Assembly (NCBI RefSeq): GCF_040659735.1
Contig: NZ_JBFANZ010000006.1
Location: forward strand, 62,001-126,000
Length of the DNA: 64,000 bases
Direction of reading: 5' to 3'
DNA from: Micromonospora_I sp040659735
GTDB lineage: Bacteria > Actinomycetota > Actinomycetes > Mycobacteriales > Micromonosporaceae
The stretch's first letter is position 1, and every line of letters starts with the position of its first letter. A program made the position numbers and the translations under genes. Shown in pieces: positions 57,900 through 64,000 of the stretch. The notes beneath the pieces were generated by a model. The model saw only the letters and a program-made list of their open reading frames with translations. It was not told where the DNA came from and did no database searches.

Positions 57900-58190
57900 T
57901 CAGCGCATCTCCGGCCGGATGACCTTGGTGCGCAGCACCGACTCGTTGAGTCGGAGCTGACGGTCCAGCTCGGCCACCGCCGCAGGCTCCGCCTGCAGAT
58001 CGATGACGGCGTAGATGCCCTCGGCCTTCTTATTGATCTCGAACGAGAGGCGCCGGCGGCCCCACACGTCGAGCTTCTCCACCGAGCCACCCGCGGTCCG
58101 GATCACGTTGAGGTACGTGTCGAGCGATGGGGCGACGGTGCGCTCCTCGAGGCTTGGATCGAGGATCACCATGACTTCGTAATGACGCAA
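57900..58190 (-). CDS. rpsF: 30S ribosomal protein bS6
   Basis: A 96-residue bS6: R-H-Y-E-V-M-V-I-L-D-P-S-L-E-E-R start, W-G-R-R-R-L-S-F-E-I-N-K-K-A-E-G-I-Y middle, and L-D-R-Q-L-R-L-N-E-S-V-L-R-T-K-V-I-R-P end. The start is TTG 58190 with a perfect GAGGAGGTGA Shine-Dalgarno 8 nt upstream. First gene of the operon. The leader carries hairpins (see 58209-58290). Confidence 0.97.
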   Translation of the reverse strand: MRHYEVMVILDPSLEERTVAPSLDTYLNVIRTAGGSVEKLDVWGRRRLSFEINKKAEGIYAVIDLQAEPAAVAELDRQLRLNESVLRTKVIRPEMR

Positions 58191-58208
58191 GACGTACTCA
58201 CCTCCTCT

Positions 58209-58290
58209 GGGCTAGCGGTCACGGTCCTTCCGTGACAGGAGGTCTGCGTCGTGCGCGTGACGACCGGGGAAGCCCCCCGGCGACACGCAC
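58209..58290 (-). promoter_or_regulatory. rpsF leader hairpins
   Basis: Two hairpins on the rpsF side. One is a 7-bp stem, GTCACGG / CCGTGAC, with a five-base AAGGA loop on the transcript, about 10 nt before the Shine-Dalgarno (arms 58218-58224 / 58230-58236). The other has CCGGGG / CCCCGG nested in GCGTG / CACGC (58255-58288). The position fits autoregulation by an S6:S18 complex, but the consensus binding motif was not confirmed. Confidence 0.3.
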
Positions 58291-58348
58291 AACCTGACCA
58301 GAATACCGGGATTCCGGCGAGAGCCGTCGCCGACCCCCGCCGCGCGTC

Positions 58349-58396
58349 GACGGGGGTCTCCTCCGCGCCGCGTGGCGACCGGACGAGACCCCCGTC
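58349..58396 (-). terminator. terminator-like hairpin downstream of the secreted-protein gene
   Basis: A perfect 12-bp stem (58349-58360 / 58385-58396) with a 24-nt loop that can form a further inner stem. It lies about 115 nt beyond the minus-strand gene ending at 58512 and before rpsF. Confidence 0.45.
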
Positions 58397-58405
58397 TGAC
58401 GAGAG

Positions 58406-58493
58406 CCGCGGGGCGCGACCTATCCGCTTTCCTTGGGTGGGACCTGGGGAGGAACGACCACACCGACGAGGTTGGATAAGAGGCGCCCCGCGG
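58406..58493. repeat. long-range inverted repeat with nested pair
   Basis: CCGCGGGGCGC at 58406-58416 and its complement at 58483-58493 enclose a second pair TATCC / GGATA (58421-58425 / 58474-58478). It might fold as one structured RNA element in either strand. No known RNA family was recognised. Confidence 0.35.
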
Positions 58494-58511
58494 AGCCTGT
58501 TTGTAGTTATC

Positions 58512-59345
58512 TTACGCCGGAGAAGTCCGGGTTACACGTTGAGCGAGAATAGCCCGAATAGCCCCGGCTGATACGCCAACGATGGTAACTGTGGCGATCA
58601 GGGCTAGAAGTGCCACCGATCCGCCGTTCTGGACCGGCTCAACCGAGGCCATCGGCTCTGCCGCGATACGGTCGGCGTCCGGACCGGCCGGCCGCTCGGC
58701 GGCGCCCACGGCAGTCGGGTCGCCCGGGTCCGCGGACCCCGTCGACGAGCCCTCCGCACCGCGGGAGGCATCCGGTCCGTCCGGAACGGCCCGGGTGGTT
58801 TCCTCCGCCGGGTCGCGCGTCGTCGACTCGTCGCCGCCACGCCGATGGTCGGTGCCCGGCGTGGCGGGGCGGGTCCGCCCCGGTCCTGTCGGGCCGGACG
58901 GCGCGGTGGAGCCCGCCGACGGGGTCACCGGGCTCCCGGGAACCACCTCCACCCGGATCGACGACTCCTCGGCGACCACACAGTTGGGCTTGAGCGCGAG
59001 CGAGACCGGGCCGCGGTGGAAGAGCACCTCTGCCGCCGCGCCATGCGCGATCTCGCCCTGCGTGTCGCCGTCGATCAGCAGTCGGGCCCGCCGACCCGTC
59101 TGGTTCACGACGCGCAACGTGCTCTCCGCCGGCACCGTCACCGACGTGGCGCTCGGGGTGGCCGCGCAGGAGACGCCGAGAACGTTGTCACCGGCGAAGA
59201 CGACTTCCTGCCCGCTCTCCTGCACCGGGGCGCCGGGCGTGGGCCCGGGATCGGCGTACGCGATCTTCGCGGCCAGCACCGGGGCGGCGGCGAAGAGCAT
59301 GGCGATCCCGGTGGCGACGGAGCGCTGTCGAAGCTGCTGCGACAT
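58512..59345 (-). CDS. secreted, C-terminally anchored protein
   Basis: A 277-residue protein with an N-terminal signal peptide (residues about 1-31, ending A-Y-A-D), a folded domain of about 100 residues (Cys pair at about 60 and 122), a Pro/Ser/Thr/Gly-rich disordered linker (about 135-235) and a C-terminal membrane helix (about 245-265) with a short basic tail. This looks like a wall- or membrane-anchored surface protein. ATG 59345 follows GGGAGA. No family recognised. Confidence 0.75.
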   Translation of the reverse strand: MSQQLRQRSVATGIAMLFAAAPVLAAKIAYADPGPTPGAPVQESGQEVVFAGDNVLGVSCAATPSATSVTVPAESTLRVVNQTGRRARLLIDGDTQGEIAHGAAAEVLFHRGPVSLALKPNCVVAEESSIRVEVVPGSPVTPSAGSTAPSGPTGPGRTRPATPGTDHRRGGDESTTRDPAEETTRAVPDGPDASRGAEGSSTGSADPGDPTAVGAAERPAGPDADRIAAEPMASVEPVQNGGSVALLALIATVTIVGVSAGAIRAILAQRVTRTSPA

Positions 59346-59551
59346 TCACCATCTCCCCAGCTCGGTAACGCGTTCGAATGGTGCGGACGGGTTCCCGGAG
59401 ACAGAACAGTGGATCTACCGGACGTAACGAGGATCTATCGGAGTAACGACGCGGCCGGGCCGGCGGTGACGCGGGAGAGATGGGCGATTTGCCGCGTACG
59501 TGCCGAACGTCGCTCCGTCCAGGCAGCGATCGGAGCGTCGCCACGGCGACG

Positions 59552-59557
59552 TAGGCT
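59552..59557 (+). promoter_or_regulatory. -10 element for the endonuclease IV gene
   Basis: TAGGCT ends 7 nt before ATG 59565, a leaderless arrangement. Confidence 0.5.
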
Positions 59558-59564
59558 CGCCACC

Positions 59565-60341
59565 ATGCGCATCGGAGCCCACGTCGATTCCGCCGACCCG
59601 TTGGAGGAGGCGGCCGCCCGCAAGGCGGAGACCGTGCAGTTCTTCCTCAGTGATCCGCAGGGCTGGAAGGCGCCGGAACCGCGGGCGGACGCCGAGGCAC
59701 TACGCGCGGCCGAGGTGGATATCTACATCCACGCCCCGTACGTCATCAACGTCGCTACCCTCAACAACCGGATCCGCATCCCCAGCCGGAAGCTTCTCGT
59801 CAGCCACGCGGCGGCGGCCGCAACGGTCGGGGCCAGGGGTCTCATCGTCCACGGTGGACATGTCAACAAGGGTGACGATGTCGAGGTCGGTTTCGACAAT
59901 TGGCGAAAGACCTTCGCCTACGCGGCGGAATCGGGGGGCTTCGCCACCCAGGTCCTGATCGAGAACACGGCCGGGGGTGACAACGCGTGCGCGCGGCGCT
60001 TCGACGCCCTGGCCCGGCTCTGGGACGCCGTCGGCGAATACGGCGTCGGGTTCTGCCTGGACACGTGTCACGCGCACGCGGCCGGCGAGGATCTGCTCGA
60101 TGTGGTGGATCGCGTCAAGGCCATCACCGGACGGATCGATCTGATCCACGCCAATGACTCAAAGGACGCGTTCGGCACCGGGCGGGATCGACACGACAAC
60201 CTCGGACACGGAATGATCGATCCCGAACTTGTGGTCGCTGTGGTCCGCGCCGCCGACGCCCCGGTGATCGTCGAAACGCCGGGTGGGGCGGACGGGCAGG
60301 CCGCCGACATCACGTACCTGCGGGACCGAGTGGGCCAGTAA
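59565..60341 (+). CDS. nfo: endonuclease IV-type AP endonuclease
   Basis: A 258-residue TIM-barrel AP endonuclease (EndoIV), which cuts DNA at abasic sites. Metal ligands are seen in Y-I-H-A-P-Y, V-H-G-G-H, I-E-N-T-A-G-G, C-L-D-T-C-H-A-H-A-A, H-A-N-D-S-K-D and G-R-D-R-H-D-N-L-G-H-G, then V-E-T-P-G. It is about 20 residues shorter than E. coli Nfo. ATG 59565 has TAGGCT 7 nt upstream; the open frame is much longer upstream, without support. Confidence 0.92.
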   Translation: MRIGAHVDSADPLEEAAARKAETVQFFLSDPQGWKAPEPRADAEALRAAEVDIYIHAPYVINVATLNNRIRIPSRKLLVSHAAAAATVGARGLIVHGGHVNKGDDVEVGFDNWRKTFAYAAESGGFATQVLIENTAGGDNACARRFDALARLWDAVGEYGVGFCLDTCHAHAAGEDLLDVVDRVKAITGRIDLIHANDSKDAFGTGRDRHDNLGHGMIDPELVVAVVRAADAPVIVETPGGADGQAADITYLRDRVGQ

Positions 60342-60373
60342 CGCGCGTCGGCCGGTTAGGACAAGAATCCTCG

Positions 60374-62527
60374 ATGAGTACGGAGCAGCCGCAGGCCACC
60401 GCCGCGGACGACACCCGGGATGGTGCCGACAACGGCGAGCCGGCGGCCACCGTGATCGATAACGGCACAACGGACGCCCGCCGCACAGGGAGCGCGGAGC
60501 CGACCGCCGACGGCAAGCCGAGCGGGAGCCGGGAGCCGGCCACCGGCGACGCGGCTCCCGGCCGGGACAACGACCCGGCGGTTGCGAAGAAGGGCCCGGA
60601 CGGAGCGGCGGCGAAGACAGCGCCGAAGACAGTCACGGACGGAGCGGCGAAGACAGCACCGAAGGCGGAGCCGGCCGACGCCTCGACGCCGAGCGGCAGC
60701 GGCAAGAAGGACGCGGCAAAGCCGGACGCCACCCCGGGCGACAAGACGGAGAGCGATCCGTGGGCGTCATTCGCCCCGGCGCCCGAGCCCGTGCCGACCC
60801 GCGCCCGGCGGGCAGCCCGCGCCGTCGGACGCGTGCTGATCCACGAGTGGACCCTGGCCTGCGTCGGCGCACTCGTGATCGCCGTGCTGATCACCTGGCC
60901 GACACTGCGCTACCCCCTGCACACCATCCCGCAGGACATCTGGGACCCGACCCTGCAGGCCTGGCAGATGGCCTGGTCGGGACACATCCTGCTCACCGAC
61001 CCCGCACAGCTCTGGCAGTCCAACACGTTCTATCCCGAGCCGTGGAGCTTCGCCTTCTCCGACACCCTGCTCGGCTACGCCCCAGCCGGAATGATCGGGA
61101 CGGGCCCGGTCGCCGCGGTCCTGCGCTACAACATCATGTTCGTGCTCGCACACGCCCTCGCCCTCGTCGGGTCGTACGCGCTGGTCCGTCAGCTCGGCGC
61201 GGGGCGCACCGGAGCCGCGGCCGCCGGTGCGGCGTACGCCTGCGCCCCGTGGCTGCTCGCCCAGGCCGGTCACCTGCACGTCATCTCCAACGGCGGCATC
61301 CCGCTCGCGCTCGCCATGCTCGCCCGTGGGCACGGGTGGTCGCTGCGGCACGGGTTCCGTCCGGAACGCCGCCGTGCGGGTTGGGCGTTCACCGGATGGC
61401 TGGTGGCGGCCTGGCAGATCAGCCTCGGGTTCGGCATCGGCCTGCCGTTCGCGTACATCCTCGGTCTGATCGTGGTCGTCTCCGCCCTCACCTGGTACAT
61501 CCGGCGGACCTGGTTCTGGGCGGTGAAGCGTCCCTTCGGGGGCCGGTTGCTCCTCGCCGACCTGTGGGGCGGCGCCGTCTTCGCGGCGACCGGCGCGTTG
61601 CTGGCGATCCCCTATTTCAAGGTCATCGAGCTGCATCCCTACGCGAAACGCACGATCGATGAGATCGGGCTCTACTCACCCCCGGTCAGCGGCTTCTTCA
61701 CCGCGCCCGCCGAGTCACGGATCTGGGGCGACCTGCACGAGCGGGCGCGCGATGGGCTGCCGTGGCATCCGGAGATGACCCTGCTTCCCGGCTTCGTGCT
61801 CTACGCCCTCGCGCTGGCCGGTCTGGTCTTCTCGATCTGGACCGTACGCCAGCGGCTGCTGCTGCTCGCCGGCGTGCTCGTCACCGGGGTGCTGGCGATG
61901 GGCACCCGTTTCTTCCACGGCACCTTCACCTACCGCCCGCTCTTCGACTACCTGCCCGGGTGGGACGGGCTGCGTACGCCGGGGCGGCTGATGCTCTGGA
62001 CGACGCTGCTGCTCGGCATCCTCGCCGCCGGCGCGGTCTCCGCCTTCGTGGCGCGGGCCGAGGAGATCGCGGCCGAGTGGGTGCCGCCGCGGCCCGGCGC
62101 GTGGCTGCGGTTGGCCAGCCTGCTACCGGTGATCCTCATCCTGGCCGAGGGGCTCAACGTCACGAAGCACCCGATCGTGCCGGCCCAGCCCGCCGCGCTC
62201 GCCACCGTCGACGGGCCGATCCTGGTGCTGCCGAGCGACCAGAACACCGACCAGAACGTCATGCTCTGGTCGACCAGCGAGTTTCAGCCGGTGCTCAACG
62301 GCGGCAGCGGCTTCACGCCGCAGAGCCTGGCCGACGTCCGCGAGGCCGTCCGTAGCTTCCCCGACGCAACCAGCGTCGACCAGCTGCGTCAGCGCGGGGT
62401 GCGGACGGTGGTCCTGCTGCGCGGCCGGGTGTCGGGAACCCCCTGGGAGGGGGCGGCAGACCTGCCCGTCGACTCCCTCGGCATCCAGCGCGAGGAGCTG
62501 GGCGACACGATCGTCTTCCGGCTCTGA
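60374..62527 (+). CDS. polytopic membrane protein, glycosyltransferase-like
   Basis: A 717-residue protein. About 145 disordered Ala/Asp/Gly/Lys-rich residues precede roughly 10-11 membrane helices and a soluble C-terminal domain of about 100 residues. It has an extracytoplasmic loop with Q-D-I-W-D-P-T-L-Q-A-W-Q-M-A-W-S after the first helix, suggestive of GT-C fold glycosyltransferases, and a second loop with I-W-G-D-L-H. The fold family cannot be named with certainty. ATG 60374 is chosen as first start of the frame. It is on the same strand as endonuclease IV but probably independent. Confidence 0.75.
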   Translation: MSTEQPQATAADDTRDGADNGEPAATVIDNGTTDARRTGSAEPTADGKPSGSREPATGDAAPGRDNDPAVAKKGPDGAAAKTAPKTVTDGAAKTAPKAEPADASTPSGSGKKDAAKPDATPGDKTESDPWASFAPAPEPVPTRARRAARAVGRVLIHEWTLACVGALVIAVLITWPTLRYPLHTIPQDIWDPTLQAWQMAWSGHILLTDPAQLWQSNTFYPEPWSFAFSDTLLGYAPAGMIGTGPVAAVLRYNIMFVLAHALALVGSYALVRQLGAGRTGAAAAGAAYACAPWLLAQAGHLHVISNGGIPLALAMLARGHGWSLRHGFRPERRRAGWAFTGWLVAAWQISLGFGIGLPFAYILGLIVVVSALTWYIRRTWFWAVKRPFGGRLLLADLWGGAVFAATGALLAIPYFKVIELHPYAKRTIDEIGLYSPPVSGFFTAPAESRIWGDLHERARDGLPWHPEMTLLPGFVLYALALAGLVFSIWTVRQRLLLLAGVLVTGVLAMGTRFFHGTFTYRPLFDYLPGWDGLRTPGRLMLWTTLLLGILAAGAVSAFVARAEEIAAEWVPPRPGAWLRLASLLPVILILAEGLNVTKHPIVPAQPAALATVDGPILVLPSDQNTDQNVMLWSTSEFQPVLNGGSGFTPQSLADVREAVRSFPDATSVDQLRQRGVRTVVLLRGRVSGTPWEGAADLPVDSLGIQREELGDTIVFRL

Positions 62528-62601
62528 CCGGTCGCGTCGCGGCCGCGCCACCCCCCGCGCGTCAGCCCGTCGGCACCGCGGACGCGCCGGCGCCTCGCGG
62601 G

Positions 62602-64000
62602 TCAGCCCGTCAGCGGCGCGGGCGTGCCGACGGCGGGCACCGCAGGCGGCTCCTCCGCGCCGGGTGAGCCGCGCCGGCGGCGCAGCCAACCCGCGTCCGG
62701 CGCACCGGAGAAGACGCCACCGTCGGGGTCGTCGTCGTAGGTGTGGCGCACCACGTCGCGCTCGGGCCGCAGGATGTCCCGGACGACCAGTCCGCAGAGG
62801 ACGGCGACGGTGACCCACCGCAGCGTCGAGGCGAGCACGAAGACGCCCTCCGGGAATACCGGCTTCTGCGTGGTGGCGCCGAGCAGTTCGCCGTAGAAGG
62901 CCACGAAGTAGCAGACCTCGGCGACCTGCCAGGCCAGGAAGGCACCCCAGCGCGGACGGGCCAGGACGGCGAGGGGCAGCAGCCAGAGCACGAACTGCTG
63001 CGACCAGACCTTGCTGAAGATCAGAAACGCCGCCACGATGAGGAACGCGAGGGCGGCGAGCCGCGGTCGGCGCGGCGCGAGCACGGCAAGCGCGGCGATC
63101 GCGACGCAGGCCAGCCCGAAGAGGACGTACGACAGCGTGTTGAGCGTCGGGATGTTGTTGCTCAGCCACTGGAAGGGACCCTGGTCACCGGGAACGCCGG
63201 TGTTCCACTTCCCGTCGAGATAGCGACCGATGTACCACAGCGTGCCCCAGTCGATCGCCCGGGTGGAATTGAGCTCCCGGAACCGGTTCCAACTCTCGTA
63301 GTACAGGATCATGACCGGCAGGTTGACGGCCAGCCAGGTGCCGACGAAGGCCCCCACCGTGGTGAGCGGCGCCCGCCATCGGTTCGTGCGGACGGCGAGC
63401 ACGAAGATCGCGCCGAGCAGGAAGAGCGGCCACAGCTTCGCCGCGCACCCGATCCCGAGCAGGGTGCCGGCGAGCACCGGCCGTTGCCTGGCCCAGGCGT
63501 AGAGCCCGAACGCGGCGAAACCGATGGCGAGGAGATCCCAGTTGACCGTGGCGGTCAGCAGCAGCGCGGGGGAGAGCGCGAACATCGCCGCGTCCCAGGG
63601 TCGACGCCGGCGCAACGAGAGGATGACAGCGACGGTAGCGACGGCGAGGACACCCAGGACGACCGCATTCAGGTTGTAGAACCACGTCGCCTGGTTGATC
63701 TCGGGCCGCGCGGTGCCCAGGTCATGCACCGGCAGGCCGAGCGCCCCCATGAAATAGCCGGTCACCACCGGATATTCGACCGCGTGGTCGCGGTAGGGAA
63801 CCTTCCCCTCGTTCAGTCCCTCGGCGTAGTAGAGCGCGAGCACGTCGGTGTAGCAGAACCGGGTGTACTGGACGTTGTTCTGCCAGGCGCCGTCGCGGCA
63901 GGGCGACTTCTGCACCCAGTGCAGCGCGAGGGTGAGACAGGTCAGCGCCAGGACGATCCGGGAGGCGGTCCAGAACCGGCCGCGCCACCGGCTCCACGGT
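62602..64000 (-). CDS. GT87/DUF2029-like membrane protein, 5' part cut by the window
   Basis: The frame runs from stop 62602 to the window edge, so the N-terminus is missing (at least 466 residues are visible). The visible N-terminal segment R-F-W-T-A-S-R-I-V-L-A-L-T-C-L-T-L-A-L-H-W is the first helix. It is followed by an extracellular loop Y-T-R-F-C-Y-T-D-V-L-A-L-Y-Y and E-Y-P-V-V-T-G-Y-F, with about 10 further helices, W-D-L-L-A-I-G and C-A-A-K-L-W-P, typical of mannosyltransferase-type GT-C proteins. The tail is an Asp/Gly/Pro-rich cytoplasmic segment. Confidence 0.85.
   Translation of the reverse strand, partial: PWSRWRGRFWTASRIVLALTCLTLALHWVQKSPCRDGAWQNNVQYTRFCYTDVLALYYAEGLNEGKVPYRDHAVEYPVVTGYFMGALGLPVHDLGTARPEINQATWFYNLNAVVLGVLAVATVAVILSLRRRRPWDAAMFALSPALLLTATVNWDLLAIGFAAFGLYAWARQRPVLAGTLLGIGCAAKLWPLFLLGAIFVLAVRTNRWRAPLTTVGAFVGTWLAVNLPVMILYYESWNRFRELNSTRAIDWGTLWYIGRYLDGKWNTGVPGDQGPFQWLSNNIPTLNTLSYVLFGLACVAIAALAVLAPRRPRLAALAFLIVAAFLIFSKVWSQQFVLWLLPLAVLARPRWGAFLAWQVAEVCYFVAFYGELLGATTQKPVFPEGVFVLASTLRWVTVAVLCGLVVRDILRPERDVVRHTYDDDPDGGVFSGAPDAGWLRRRRGSPGAEEPPAVPAVGTPAPLTG

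Noticed and set aside
1..64000. tRNA, rRNA, transposase, integrase or attachment sites
   Set aside because: None could be recognised by reading either strand; absence is not proof because no scan was run.

Overview
This is a contiguous stretch of high-GC (about 70 percent by eye) actinobacterial chromosome, most probably from a member of the Micromonosporaceae (Micromonospora/Actinoplanes-like; the genus cannot be fixed from the sequence alone). The evidence is the strong G/C bias at third codon positions, GTG and TTG starts, a proteasome activator (Bpa), DUF5926, DUF4192 and YbjN-type proteins, several LytR-CpsA-Psr (LCP) cell-wall ligases, and the actinobacterial order rpsF-ssb-rpsR-rplI next to dnaB. 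I see no insertion sequence, prophage, integrase, CRISPR array, tRNA or rRNA. This is ordinary core/near-core chromosome.

Layout. 0-4.5 kb: end of a sugar-nucleotide epimerase/decarboxylase, three consecutive LCP ligases and a rhodanese. 4.6-8.4 kb: glycerophosphodiesterase, an orphan sensor kinase, an anti-sigma-type ATPase and DUF5926. 8.5-13.3 kb: arginine deiminase, a NERD-like protein, a lone PAS protein, an ACT protein, a lipoprotein and prephenate dehydratase. 13.3-22.2 kb: AIM24, a zinc metallopeptidase, OsmC, two membrane proteins, seryl-tRNA synthetase, two coupled HAD phosphatases, Bpa, an alpha/beta hydrolase and an ABC substrate-binding lipoprotein. 22.2-26.7 kb: a dimethylargininase divergent from an Lrp/AsnC regulator that is coupled to a beta-propeller lipoprotein, then a YbjN-type protein. 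26.8-32.8 kb: first molybdenum-cofactor block (DUF6457, mobA, fdhD, moaA, moaD) mixed with unrelated genes. 32.8-43.9 kb: a phosphoesterase, an endonuclease Q-UvrD fusion, a DMT exporter, two paralogous proline-rich membrane proteins, an AAA ATPase, a DoxX protein and a GT87 glycosyltransferase. 43.9-46.8 kb: second molybdenum-cofactor block (moaE, moeA, mog, moaC). 47.4-53.2 kb: a GGDEF-EAL protein translationally coupled to a polytopic membrane protein and two CrcB fluoride channels, then a phosphoribosyltransferase and a zinc-ribbon protein. 53.3-58.2 kb: dnaB, a repeat-rich membrane protein, and rplI/rpsR/ssb/rpsF. 58.5-64 kb: a secreted anchored protein, endonuclease IV, and two large polytopic membrane proteins, the last cut by the window edge.

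The genes fall into a few functional themes. These are envelope assembly (three LCPs, several polytopic glycosyltransferase-like proteins), molybdenum-cofactor synthesis split over two blocks, DNA replication and repair (DnaB, SSB, EndoIV, EndoQ-UvrD), and proteasome-linked protein turnover (Bpa, and possibly the YbjN protein, which also ends in a hydrophobic-Tyr-X tail). A pattern runs through the whole window: about twenty genes have a TANNNT hexamer, often TAGGCT, 6-9 nt before the start codon. This points to widespread leaderless transcription and was used here to settle several start codons.

The most promising leads are the EndoQ-UvrD nuclease-helicase fusion, the HbYX-like tail on the YbjN protein, the symmetric DnaA-box-like cluster upstream of dnaB, and the tandem-repeat protein lying between dnaB and the ribosomal-protein operon. 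All functional calls rest on motif recognition by reading; no database search was run.
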